Made by a program: the position numbers and the translations under genes. Shown here piece by piece: positions 44,882 through 53,911 of a stretch of 64,000 nt of DNA. Source of the stretch: Lachnoclostridium phytofermentans. Lineage in GTDB: Bacteria; Bacillota; Clostridia; Lachnospirales; Lachnospiraceae. The stretch spans positions 372,001 to 436,000 of the forward strand of contig NZ_JPOF01000007.1 of NCBI RefSeq assembly GCF_000733755.1, given 5' to 3'. Below the pieces are notes generated by a model that worked only from the letters and a program-made list of their open reading frames with translations, was not told the origin of the DNA and did no database searches. Position 1 is the first letter of the stretch, and every line of letters starts with the position of its first letter.

Positions 44882-45652
44882 TTATAATAGTGACTCTAGT
44901 GTGTCTTCTACTAAGGATGTTTTGAGAGAATATCGATTCTTGATATCAGGCACTGCGTTTTCCATTACATAACCATAAGAGACAAGAGAGAGCATCTCTA
45001 GGTCATTATAGTTATCACCGAAGGCCATTGCTTCACATGGACTAAGGGATAGATAACCTAGTAAATGACTTAGAGCAGCTCCTTTATTTACGAGAGGGTT
45101 AACAAAATCTAACCAACTCTCTCCTGATATGGTTGCTTTTAACTTGTCACCGAAAAGTGAGGTAAAATAGGAAGCAGAGTGAGAAATACCTTCTTTTTCA
45201 TATACTGAGATTTTAATGATATCTTCTGGAATTTCTTGAAAACTGTCTACTACAACTACGTTGTTTTTTACGATATTTTTCATACGATGAACATAACTAT
45301 CAGTTTTTGGTAGCAGGTAAGAAGTATTTTGACCTGAGATCAGAACTTCACATCCTTCTCGTTCATAAATAGTTTGACATAGTTTTTTTGCTATCTCAGG
45401 AGCCATTACACTTTTATATAAAACCTTATCTTGATACATGACAAGGGAGCCATTTTCACAAATAAAAGCCATATATTTAGCAACATCTTTAAAATTACGG
45501 TAGAGATTCGGATATTGGCGACCACTGGCTGCCACAAAAAGAATACCTTTATCATGTAGTTGTTTTATTATTGATATAGCACGGTCACTTACTTGCTGGC
45601 ATCCGTTTAGAAGTAGTGTACCATCCATATCACTTGCAATTATTTTTATCAT
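44882..45652 (-). CDS. Cof-type HAD-superfamily hydrolase
   Basis: A 256-residue cytosolic phosphatase. Motif I is IASDMDGTLL near residue 5, motif II FVAASGRQYPN, motif III Lys in LVNKGAALSHL near 190 and motif IV FGDNYNDLEML near 210. The C2-type cap lies between residues 85 and 185. Family members dephosphorylate sugar phosphates, FMN or PLP; specificity cannot be read from sequence. A GGAGG-like CCGGAGGATC site lies before the ATG. The stop nearly touches that of the converging phosphatase gene. Confidence 0.88.
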   Translation of the reverse strand: MIKIIASDMDGTLLLNGCQQVSDRAISIIKQLHDKGILFVAASGRQYPNLYRNFKDVAKYMAFICENGSLVMYQDKVLYKSVMAPEIAKKLCQTIYEREGCEVLISGQNTSYLLPKTDSYVHRMKNIVKNNVVVVDSFQEIPEDIIKISVYEKEGISHSASYFTSLFGDKLKATISGESWLDFVNPLVNKGAALSHLLGYLSLSPCEAMAFGDNYNDLEMLSLVSYGYVMENAVPDIKNRYSLKTSLVEDTLESLL

Positions 45653-45928
45653 AGATCCTCCGGTGAAATATTTTCCCTATTATAACAGGTTGCTATCATA
45701 GAAACAAGGTGAGAAGTCTGAAAATATTTTTGGAACATTGACTAATAGAATGTTTGAATTACATAGGAATCGGGGATAGATATTAGCAAATGTGGATAAA
45801 AGAATGAAATTTGGAAAGAAGAGAAAAGCGGATGTGTAGAGATTAACTTAGTATGTAAATGTGTAAAAGGGATAAGCAGAAAAAGGAATAGCAGGAAAGT
45901 ATAATCAGATAAAATATAATCAGGATAT

Positions 45929-46048
45929 AAACAGAAAAGATATAAATACAAAAGATATAAACAGAAAAGATATAAACAGAAAAGATACAAACAGAAAAGA
46001 TATAAACAGAAAAGATATAAATAGAAAAGATATAAATAGAAAAGATAT
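45929..46048. repeat. 15-base minisatellite, eight copies
   Basis: AAACAGAAAAGATAT and close variants (AAATACAAAAGATAT, AAATAGAAAAGATAT) repeat without gaps at 45929, 45944, 45959, 45974, 45989, 46004, 46019 and 46034, with degenerate A-rich copies on both sides. It lies in the 678-base gap 45653-46330, which otherwise contains purine-rich sequence and no recognised gene. The promoter for the MATE gene must be in or next to it. Confidence 0.9.
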
Positions 46049-46330
46049 AGTAGAAAAGAAATACTAGAAATAAAGATAACCTAAATGAAATAAGTCAAAA
46101 AGAAATAAGCAAAAAGAGATAAGTGTAAATAAAGAATTAAGAACTCATAGATTATAGATATGAAGGATCTCTTTAAAAGTTTAATGGACTCAGAATTTTT
46201 TAGATATATACAAAAGTTAATACAAACATACAAGGAAATTCAGTGTTTCTACTATTGTATATTTGTAATAGATACTTCATAATAATTCAGTATTTGTGAT
46301 TTTCGAAAGAGAAAGCGGAGAGGATTAGCT

Positions 46331-47674
46331 ATGTTTACTAGAAAGAATCTTATCAAGTTATTGGTTCCACTTGTTATTGAACAGTTGCTTGCAGTTACAG
46401 TTGGTATGGCAGATACCATTATGATTGCAAAAAGAGGAGAGGAAGCTGTTTCAGGTATCTCAGCAGTTGATGCTATCTGTGTACTATTAATCGGGCTTTT
46501 CTCAGCTCTGGCAACAGGGGGTGCTGTTGTAGCAGCCCAGTATCTTGGACAAAAAAACAGAGAAAAAGCTAGAGTGGCTGCCAATCAGTTAGTTTTATCC
46601 GTAGCAGTTTTATCAGTGATATTAATGATTATTGCTTTGATTGGAAATGAAGCAATTTTGCATTTGATTTATGGCAAGTTAAGTCCTCAAACGATGGAAA
46701 ATGCGAAGATTTATTTTTATATCGTAGCAGTATCGTTCCCGTTTATTGCAATTTATAATGCAGGAGCTGCTCTGTTTCGAGCTATGGGTAATTCTAAGAT
46801 TTCAATGATGACATCGTTTTGGATGAATATCATTAATATTACTGGAAATGCAATTCTTATCTTTGGATTTGACATGGGAGTTGCAGGAGCAGGTATCTCT
46901 ACTTTATTAGCTCGTATGATTGCAGCAACTATTGTTATGTTACGCTTAAGAAACCAAGAGAATGCTATCTGTATTGAATATAACTTTCGTCTAGGCTATG
47001 AGCCAAAGATGATTCGACGTATTTTAAACATTGGTATTCCAAATGGTTTAGAAAATAGTATTTTTCAATTTGGAAAGCTTTTGGTAGGCAGTCTGATTGC
47101 CAGCTATGGTGAAGTCGGAATGACAGCGAATGCAATTGGTAACTCAGTGGCATCGTTTAACTGTATCCCTGGTAGTGCAATTGGGTTAGCAATGATTACC
47201 GTAGTTGGTCAATGTGTAGGTGCAGGAAAGCTTGATGAAGCTAAGAAGTACACATGGAAACTATTAAAATATGCAAGTATTTCTATGTTAGTACTTAATA
47301 TAATCGTATTATTAAGTATCAATCCAATCGTTAATTTGTTCGAAGCTCAGGCAGAAACAAAAGAACTTGCAACGAAGTTACTGATTTATCATTGTATTTG
47401 CTGTATCATCATCTGGCCATTTGCATTTACATTACCTAATGCATTAAGAGCTGCAAATGATGTGAAATACACGATGTTTACTTCTATTGCTTCGATGTGG
47501 ATTTTCCGTGTTGGTTTAAGTTTTGTATTAGCTCAGAATTTCGGACTTGGTGTATTCGGTGTTTGGGTAGCAATGACAATCGACTGGTTATTCCGTGCAA
47601 TCTTATTTATTAGTCGTTTAGTAAGTGGTGGATGGAAAAAGCATGCACGGATGGAGCGTGCAGTTTCTAAGTAG
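46331..47674 (+). CDS. MATE-family efflux protein
   Basis: A 447-residue transporter with about twelve helices in two related halves. The N-terminus has KLLVPLVIEQLLAVTVGMAD, the conserved Pro/Glu/Gln block. The second half restarts at RILNIGIPNGLENSIFQFGK near residue 235. MATE proteins export cationic drugs or metabolites in exchange for Na+ or H+. A GGAGAGG site lies before the ATG. An AEC-type carrier gene follows eight bases after the stop, so both may be co-transcribed. Confidence 0.88.
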   Translation: MFTRKNLIKLLVPLVIEQLLAVTVGMADTIMIAKRGEEAVSGISAVDAICVLLIGLFSALATGGAVVAAQYLGQKNREKARVAANQLVLSVAVLSVILMIIALIGNEAILHLIYGKLSPQTMENAKIYFYIVAVSFPFIAIYNAGAALFRAMGNSKISMMTSFWMNIINITGNAILIFGFDMGVAGAGISTLLARMIAATIVMLRLRNQENAICIEYNFRLGYEPKMIRRILNIGIPNGLENSIFQFGKLLVGSLIASYGEVGMTANAIGNSVASFNCIPGSAIGLAMITVVGQCVGAGKLDEAKKYTWKLLKYASISMLVLNIIVLLSINPIVNLFEAQAETKELATKLLIYHCICCIIIWPFAFTLPNALRAANDVKYTMFTSIASMWIFRVGLSFVLAQNFGLGVFGVWVAMTIDWLFRAILFISRLVSGGWKKHARMERAVSK

Positions 47675-47681
47675 GAGGTTT

Positions 47682-48620
47682 ATGGAGCTATCTCGTATAG
47701 TGGTGAATCAAGTATTTATTATGTTTCTCTTGATAGCAGTAGGGTTTGTCTTATATCAATTGAAATTAATCTCAGATCAGACGAATAAGCAGTTGGCATC
47801 TATTGTATTATATGTTGTTTCTCCAGCATTAATTTTAAATACGTATCAGATGGATTTTAATCCTAAAGATGCAAAAAATATGCTGCTTGGGTTTTTATTA
47901 TCTTTTGTGAGTATCTTCTTAGCTATCCTCCTCTCACAGGTGTTAAGAGTGAAAGGAAAAAAAGAGAGTATTTCAACAGAACGCTTTTGTGTGATATTTT
48001 CAAACTGTGGGTTTATGGCAATTCCACTCTTAAACGCTTTGTTTGGTGAAATCGGAATATTTTACTGTAATACTTACATCACAGTATTTAATCTAGTGTT
48101 GTGGACCTATGGGATAGGGATCATGCAAAAAAATCAAGGTAGAGAACGGAAGTCTTTTTCTCATAGGGTAAAGCCGTTTTTAACACCTACTATGTTCAGT
48201 ATTGTTATAGGGTTGTTTCTCTATTTCTTTCAGATTAAATTTCCAGCGCCTATTAGAGAGGCAACAAAATTTATTGCAGATATGAATACACCGCTTGCAA
48301 TGATTGTTTGCGGGGTTTATATCGCTCAAAGTGATTTTTTAAGCGCGCTAAAGAAGTGGCGAGTATATCTAATCGTAGCATTAAAAGGGGTTTTTCTACC
48401 TTTCATTATAATTGGCGTATTTTACTTCCTACCACTTGATAATATGCTCCGCACAACGATTTTAATTACTGCTTCCTGCCCAACTGGTGCAACCGCTATA
48501 TTAATTGCAAGTGGATATAAAGGCGATGTGGAACGAGCTTCCAATGTATTTGCAATCTCCACCTTATTTAGTATTATTACCTTACCGTTGGTAGTTTTGA
48601 TATCCCAGTGGATGATATAA
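47682..48620 (+). CDS. AEC (auxin efflux carrier)-family transporter
   Basis: A 312-residue membrane protein starting MELSRIVVNQVFIMFLL; the ATG at 47682 directly follows TAGGAGG. It shows about ten helices in two inverted halves. IVLYVVSPALILNTY, FSNCGFMAIPLLNALFG and ITASCPTGATAILIAS are typical of the family. Bacterial members carry malate, malonate or other weak organic acids. The gene is close to the MATE gene, and both may share a promoter. Confidence 0.85.
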   Translation: MELSRIVVNQVFIMFLLIAVGFVLYQLKLISDQTNKQLASIVLYVVSPALILNTYQMDFNPKDAKNMLLGFLLSFVSIFLAILLSQVLRVKGKKESISTERFCVIFSNCGFMAIPLLNALFGEIGIFYCNTYITVFNLVLWTYGIGIMQKNQGRERKSFSHRVKPFLTPTMFSIVIGLFLYFFQIKFPAPIREATKFIADMNTPLAMIVCGVYIAQSDFLSALKKWRVYLIVALKGVFLPFIIIGVFYFLPLDNMLRTTILITASCPTGATAILIASGYKGDVERASNVFAISTLFSIITLPLVVLISQWMI

Positions 48621-48873
48621 TATATATGGATTGTATATAAATATTGAAGAAAAAGATGGCTAATTGAGAGTTATGATATCGTTCTATATCAATAAAGAAT
48701 ACGAATGATGCAAGAAATAGGATATAGAAACGTCGAACCTTAATGTTTCAATTAGATGGTGAAAGATTTAATGTTCAAAAATTACTTTCGAAGGATTCCA
48801 TAAAAGTAGGATAAGCAACCTAATTTTATCACATAATACCATGGAAATATGTGATGTTAGGAGTGTTATCGGA

Positions 48874-50052
48874 GTGAAAAAAAGAGCCATAATATTATTA
48901 ATCGTAACTTTTTTGGTATTTTTAGGTTCTCATACGAAAGCATACGCAGGTGAGGATTCCTTTCATTTGGAGGATTTATATGGAAAAACGGTAATTTTGC
49001 ATACGAATGATACTCATGGTAGAATACAGTTGGGAAAGGATAATAGTGTTGGGTTAACAACGCTAGCTGCATTAAAGGATGCTTGTATTGCTGCGGGGGC
49101 AGAAGTGTTATTGTTTGATGCAGGGGATACCTTTCGTGGAACAACTCTTGCTACTTATAATGAGGGCGTGACGATTGGAAAGTTAATGAATGCTCTTGGC
49201 TATGATGCCATGGTGACTGGAAATCATGACTATGAATATGGAGCAAATCATCTTGTAGAATTAGCAAACAAATTAAAATTCCCTGTTCTAGGTTCGAACG
49301 TGATTGACCTAACCACCAATCATTTATTATTCAAAGAGCATGTTTTGATTGAGAAAAATGGTGTTACTTATGGAATATTCGGACTAAGTACACAAGCAAC
49401 CATGACAATTAATGATCCAAAGAATGTAGAACGTATCACAATTATGAGTCCTGTTGATGCTGCACGAATGGAAGTTGGGGTCTTAAAAAGTGCAGGAGCA
49501 GATGTGATTATAGCTCTTTCTCATCTTGGTATTAACGATAAGAGTCCCCTCAACAGTATTGATGTGTTATCGAAGGTGGAAGGTATCGACTTATTTATTG
49601 ATGGGCACAGTCATAGTACTCTTTTCGAATGTGAAAGTGTAAATCCTAGAAAAGGGACCTTACTGGTAAGTTCGGATCAGTATCTGAATGCAATCGGAGT
49701 AGTGGTTGTTGATAAAGATCAGAAGCTGAAGGCATACAGTCTAACAGAACCAATGCTAGAAGATTTGAATGTTCTTACCAAAGAATCAGATGATTTAGTA
49801 GTAGATGAGAAAAAGGCTCCTTACACAAAAATCGTGAATGAGATTTTACAAAATGCAGTTAAGGAATGTAGTCAGGGATTTAGTTTTCGAATTGGCGCGA
49901 ATAATTTACGAATGTCTTCCATACCTAATGACAATTTGGCAATCTTAGCGGCAAGTACGGCAGTAGAATCCTCCATTACAACTACCGTTGGATATGAGCA
50001 AAAGGAAAAACAATTTACGAGATTTCGTATGATATTCTCTGTAAAAAGGTAG
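48874..50052 (+). CDS. Secreted 5'-nucleotidase/UshA-type metallophosphoesterase, short C-terminus
   Basis: A 392-residue exported protein. The GTG at 48874 (signal peptide start MKKRAIILLIVTFLVFLG) has TTAGGAG about ten bases upstream; an ATG at 48841 has no site. Metal motifs: LHTNDTHGR, DAGDTFRG, TGNHDYEYG, LSHLGIN and DGHSHS. The substrate-binding C-terminal domain (5_nucleotid_C) starts near residue 320 but ends after about 75 residues, while the family normally has 150-200. The protein may hydrolyse nucleotides outside the cell if the domain still works, otherwise it is a remnant. The last residues (FTRFRMIFSVKR) look unnatural for a domain end. Confidence 0.75.
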   Translation: MKKRAIILLIVTFLVFLGSHTKAYAGEDSFHLEDLYGKTVILHTNDTHGRIQLGKDNSVGLTTLAALKDACIAAGAEVLLFDAGDTFRGTTLATYNEGVTIGKLMNALGYDAMVTGNHDYEYGANHLVELANKLKFPVLGSNVIDLTTNHLLFKEHVLIEKNGVTYGIFGLSTQATMTINDPKNVERITIMSPVDAARMEVGVLKSAGADVIIALSHLGINDKSPLNSIDVLSKVEGIDLFIDGHSHSTLFECESVNPRKGTLLVSSDQYLNAIGVVVVDKDQKLKAYSLTEPMLEDLNVLTKESDDLVVDEKKAPYTKIVNEILQNAVKECSQGFSFRIGANNLRMSSIPNDNLAILAASTAVESSITTTVGYEQKEKQFTRFRMIFSVKR

Positions 50053-50143
50053 TTCCTACATTTACTTTTATAATTCTCTTTGATATTATATTTTTGAAAG
50101 ATTTCTTATAAGAAGGACAGAATCAAGGATTTGCTATCATATA

Positions 50144-50193
50144 TTATTTAACCGCATCAAGTAGCAAAGCGGATTGCGAATATCGGCTTGACT
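50144..50193. repeat. Dispersed palindromic repeat, copy 3, with 5' extension
   Basis: TTATTTAACCGCATCAAGTA (50144-50163) runs into GTAGCAAAGCGGATTGCGAA and TATCGGCTTGACTT. The stem is AAGCGGAT/ATCGGCTT, with one mismatch. It lies in the 237-base gap between the phosphoesterase and esterase genes. Confidence 0.7.
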
Positions 50194-50289
50194 TTTACTG
50201 GATAGGCATCTTATATAGTGAGAAGAGGGTGCATGCAAATATATGATGTTTACCATAGCAAATCCTTGCTATGAAGAGGAGGAAATGTT

Positions 50290-51363
50290 ATGTTACCGAG
50301 GAAGGAATGGAGTGGAGATTATAGTGATGTAAAGCAGATTGGAAGAACCTATTCCAAAGATGGGATACGATGGCTTGCTTTATCAGGGAGTGGTATTGAG
50401 TTTTACTGTGAGACAGATTTTGTTGAAATCGCTTTTGTTTCCGATAGTTCCGTTTGCGAGCAGAATGAGGAAAATTATGCAAGATATGCAATGTACATAA
50501 ATGATGAACTGGTATTTTGTGATACATTAAAGGAAGAACAAAAAACAGTTAAAATCTTTGAGAATGTGAATAAGCAAGAGATTAAAGTTCGTATTTTAAA
50601 AATTTCGGAAGCACCTCAGTCCATGATTGGAATAGAAAAAATTATTTTACATAGTGATTTATCACCGAAGAAGACCGAAGACTTATCTCATAAGATTGAA
50701 TTTATAGGGGACTCTATAACTTGTGGATATGGTGTTGATGCAGAGAATGAATTAGTCCATTTTACAACTGCTACGGAGGATGTAACGAAAGCATATGCTT
50801 ATCTTACAGCGAAAGCATTGCATAGTGATTATAGTATGGTATCTTATAGTGGTTATGGAATTGTAAGTGGATATACAGAGAATGATAAAAAGGACTCTGT
50901 TCAGATTGTACCAAAATACTATCAGAGTGTAGCCAGATGTTTTGGTACATACAAAGACTTGCCATTATTAGAGAATATTCCGTGGGATTTTTCTAAGTAT
51001 ATCCCTGAACTTATTATCCTAAACCTCGGTACGAATGACACTACATACTGTAAAGATATCAAAGAACGTCACGAAGAGTACCTGGAGGAATACGTGAAGT
51101 TTTTAAAAGTAATAAGAGAAAAGAATAAGGATGCTACTATACTATGTGTGTTAGGGCTGATGGGTGCTACTTTATATCCAATGGTAGAACAGGCAGTAGC
51201 TTTCTATCAAAAGGAAACGAAGGATGAGAATGTAGTTACCTTTCAGTTAACAGAACAAGATAGGGAAGATGGTTATGGAGCAGATTGGCATCCAAGTATC
51301 GTGACACATCGGAAGGCAGCGAAGCAGTTGACTGAGGAAATCAAAAAGGTTATGGGATGGTAG
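50290..51363 (+). CDS. CE2-like SGNH acetylesterase
   Basis: A 357-residue protein with the two-domain layout of carbohydrate esterase family 2. Residues about 25-125 form a beta-sandwich (SGSGIEFYCETDFVEIAF). From about 135 an SGNH hydrolase follows: nucleophile in FIGDSITCGYGV near 140, LGTND near 246 and DWHPS near 331 (Asp-His). CE2 enzymes remove acetyl groups from xylan, glucomannan and oligosaccharides. No signal peptide is visible, so it should act inside the cell on imported oligosaccharides, in keeping with a plant-fibre fermenter. GAGGAGG precedes the ATG. Confidence 0.85.
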   Translation: MLPRKEWSGDYSDVKQIGRTYSKDGIRWLALSGSGIEFYCETDFVEIAFVSDSSVCEQNEENYARYAMYINDELVFCDTLKEEQKTVKIFENVNKQEIKVRILKISEAPQSMIGIEKIILHSDLSPKKTEDLSHKIEFIGDSITCGYGVDAENELVHFTTATEDVTKAYAYLTAKALHSDYSMVSYSGYGIVSGYTENDKKDSVQIVPKYYQSVARCFGTYKDLPLLENIPWDFSKYIPELIILNLGTNDTTYCKDIKERHEEYLEEYVKFLKVIREKNKDATILCVLGLMGATLYPMVEQAVAFYQKETKDENVVTFQLTEQDREDGYGADWHPSIVTHRKAAKQLTEEIKKVMGW

Positions 51364-51477
51364 TAATCGTGAGGTGAATAGAAAGCAATTACATTATGCT
51401 AATTTTGTGCATGACAGCCTGTAGCAGACGGAATAAAATGGATTTACCACATTATACAATAGTATTTTTGACATAGA

Positions 51478-51534
51478 AAAGTACCTTGAAATAGTTTTAA
51501 CTAACCCATTCAAGGTACTTTTTTGTATACTATT
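51478..51534. terminator. Intrinsic terminator after the esterase gene
   Basis: AAAGTACCTTGAA (51478-51490) pairs with TTCAAGGTACTTT (51519-51531) and T's follow. The converging cyclophilin gene may also use it. Confidence 0.85.
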
Positions 51535-51594
51535 TTTAGTGAGGTTTTATGCAACAGACCCTTGCTTTATAACCCAAATGCAAGAAATATTAAA

Positions 51595-52119
51595 TTAAAG
51601 CTTCTCTGGCTCTTCGTATTCAACACCAAAAGTCTCAACAGTAACTTTCTTTAACTTTTGCTCTTCTAGAGGACGATCATTGTAATCAGTCTTCGTTTCA
51701 GCAATCTTATTTACCACATCCATTCCTTCTGTCACTTTACCAAAAGCAGCATAAGCACCATCAAGGTGTGGGGAATTTTTATGCATAATAAAGAACTGTG
51801 AACCTGCGGAGTTTGGACGCATGGAACGTGCCATGGATAAAACGCCTTCGGTATGTTTTAGGTCATTGATAAATCCGTTTTGAGCAAACTCACCACGGAT
51901 AGAATAACCAGGGCCACCCATACCACTTCCTTCTGGACAACCACCCTGAATCATAAAGCCTTTAATAACACGATGGAAGATAAGTCCATCATAATAACCC
52001 TTCTTAATCAAAGATATAAAATTGTTTACGGATACTGGTGCGATTTCAGGATAAAGCTCAGCCTTAATCACATCACCATTTTCCATTTCAAATGTAACAA
52101 TAGGATTTTTTTCTGCCAT
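51595..52119 (-). CDS. Cyclophilin-type peptidyl-prolyl isomerase
   Basis: A 174-residue protein starting MAEKNPIVTFEMENG; the ATG at 52119 has AAGGAG six bases upstream. Core motifs are all present: LIFHRVIKGFMIQGGCP (catalytic Arg), SMARSMRPNSAGSQFFIMH (Gln/Phe) and LDGAYAAFGKVTEGMDVV. It catalyses cis-trans isomerisation of prolyl bonds and assists folding. There is no signal peptide, so it is cytoplasmic. The gene stands alone on the minus strand. Confidence 0.93.
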   Translation of the reverse strand: MAEKNPIVTFEMENGDVIKAELYPEIAPVSVNNFISLIKKGYYDGLIFHRVIKGFMIQGGCPEGSGMGGPGYSIRGEFAQNGFINDLKHTEGVLSMARSMRPNSAGSQFFIMHKNSPHLDGAYAAFGKVTEGMDVVNKIAETKTDYNDRPLEEQKLKKVTVETFGVEYEEPEKL

Positions 52120-52352
52120 AATATTCTCCTTTATCATTTCTTATCAAAGTTCTTCGCTATTATATCATACCTGGGGCTATTCCTCAACCATATAGTTACA
52201 GGATTACCAAGACTTTCGTATCTATTCATAGGTAACTTATCATAAATTTTCCTTTGTATCAAAGCAAAAAAAGATGGATAAAAAATTCATTGCTTTTTGC
52301 AGTGAAAATGATACAATTAGTAAGGTTTGCAGAATTTACACTGGAGGATATC

Positions 52353-53552
52353 ATGAGTACGGAGCAAGTTTTACAGTCAAGGGACGGTTTAGGAGAGTCT
52401 GGAAATACTTGGGATAATAATAAATCTAGGTTAGGCAGTCGGTTTATAAAAGCAATCAAATCACAAGCAGTGTTAACAATAGCAGTCATAGCAGCTATCA
52501 TAACCTGTTTTTTCGTGCCAATCGATCGTGAATACTTAAGTTACTTCGATGTACGAACCTTAGCTTGTTTATTTTGTACGTTGGCAGTAGTTGGTGCTTA
52601 TAAAAACATTCATATATTTGAAATAGTAGCACGATTTATTGTACTGCAACTACATAATTCACGTAATGCAATTTTAGGAATTGTATTTATTACTTACTTT
52701 GCATCGATGCTACTAGCGAATGATATGGCGTTATTGACCTTTTTGCCATTGGGATTCTTCGTATTAGAGAGTACCAATAAAAGAAAATATATGGCTTTTA
52801 CCTTTATCATGCAAAACATTGCTGCAAATCTTGGGGGAATGATAACTCCATTTGGCAATCCACAAAATTTGTATTTGTATTCTTATTACAATATACCAAC
52901 CGGAACCTTCTTTCAAATAATGGCGATTCCATTCGCAGTTGCAACCCTATTAATTGTAGCCTGCTGTTTGTGCGTGAAAAAGGAGCCACTCCTATTAAAG
53001 GATGATACGAAGTATGAGATTAAAATAGGAAGAACGGTAATCTATAGTTTTCTTTTTATTTGCTCTATCTTAATTGTATTTCGTATTGTACCTTATCTGA
53101 TAGGGACAATATTAATCACTCTTGCTATCTTTCTACTTGATAGAAAAGCGCTTAGAGAAGTAAGCTATCCTCTTTTATTCACATTTTGTGCATTCTTTGT
53201 ATTTGCAGGAAATATGGCTAGAATACCGATTGTAAGTGATTTTTTTCATCAGATACTACCGATTAGCCCTCTCCTAATTGGTACATTATCCTGTCAAGTG
53301 ATTAGTAATGTGCCTAGTGCAGTATTATTATCGCAATTCACAGAGGATTATGCCAATCTATTAGTAGCGGTGAACATAGGAGGTTGTGGAACCCTTATTG
53401 CTTCTTTAGCAAGCTTAATTACGTATAGTGAGTTTAGGAAGAACTATAGTGAGAAAACAAAACAGTATCTTCTCTGGTTTTCTTTACTTAATTTTGGATT
53501 TCTTGCGGTGCTATTAGTAGTTCAGATGATTTGTTCTAGATTATTATCTTAA
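52353..53552 (+). CDS. SLC13/ArsB-like anion transporter
   Basis: A 399-residue membrane protein starting MSTEQVLQSRDG; the ATG at 52353 follows GGAGG, and earlier in-frame Met codons lack a site. About ten helices. The hairpin segments FASMLLANDMALLTFLPLG and NIAANLGGMITPFGNPQNLY match the ion-transporter (CitMHS/ArsB) superfamily, and the same pattern recurs at SCQVISNVPSAVLLSQF. Substrates in the family include citrate, sulfate, arsenite and other anions. The first 35 residues are polar and unusually long. Confidence 0.75.
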   Translation: MSTEQVLQSRDGLGESGNTWDNNKSRLGSRFIKAIKSQAVLTIAVIAAIITCFFVPIDREYLSYFDVRTLACLFCTLAVVGAYKNIHIFEIVARFIVLQLHNSRNAILGIVFITYFASMLLANDMALLTFLPLGFFVLESTNKRKYMAFTFIMQNIAANLGGMITPFGNPQNLYLYSYYNIPTGTFFQIMAIPFAVATLLIVACCLCVKKEPLLLKDDTKYEIKIGRTVIYSFLFICSILIVFRIVPYLIGTILITLAIFLLDRKALREVSYPLLFTFCAFFVFAGNMARIPIVSDFFHQILPISPLLIGTLSCQVISNVPSAVLLSQFTEDYANLLVAVNIGGCGTLIASLASLITYSEFRKNYSEKTKQYLLWFSLLNFGFLAVLLVVQMICSRLLS

Positions 53553-53606
53553 AATATAATAGAATGATATAAAGGGATTGTAAAATATTCATAAAATTAA
53601 CAAAGA

Positions 53607-53647
53607 GGTATCTTGACCAAGTAAATAGCCTGATTAAGATACCTTTT
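53607..53647 (+). terminator. Terminator of the anion transporter gene
   Basis: GGTATCTT (53607-53614) pairs with AAGATACC (53636-53643), then TTTT. Confidence 0.75.
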
Positions 53648-53654
53648 ATTCATG

Positions 53655-53692
53655 ACAAGAAAAAGTACGCGAAGCGTGGTTTTTCTTGTTTT
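53655..53692. terminator. Second hairpin with T-run directly behind the first terminator
   Basis: ACAAGAAAAA (53655-53664) pairs with TTTTTCTTGT (53680-53689), with CGC-GAA-GCG inside. It can act in both directions. The remainder of the gap to 53911 contains three imperfect copies of CTTATTGTGTAAAATACTC-like sequence and no gene. Confidence 0.7.
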
Positions 53693-53754
53693 AAATAAGT
53701 TAACGATCCAAATTACGAACATAGCATGAATTTGCGTCGAGCATTTTAATTTAA

Positions 53755-53845
53755 GAGTAAATAAAAAAAAATTTATTGTGTAAAATACTCAGTAACATAT
53801 ATCTTATTGTGTAAAATACTCTATAACACAAATCTTATTGTGAAA
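53755..53845. repeat. Imperfect direct repeats, about 34 bases apart
   Basis: TTATTGTGTAAAATACTCAG (from 53773), TTATTGTGTAAAATACTCTA (from 53807) and TTATTGTGAAAATATATATC (from 53838) are related copies lying downstream of the converging chemotaxis-receptor gene. No function is apparent. Confidence 0.6.
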
Positions 53846-53911
53846 ATATATATCTACTCTTAGTTGGTATAGTAACTTATATTTTGGTCTGGTAAACACT
53901 CAATAACATAT

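Noticed and set aside
45742-45990. A minus-strand frame with LFCLY repeats
   Set aside because: It is produced by the 15-base minisatellite read in reverse; no ribosome site, and it does not look like a protein.
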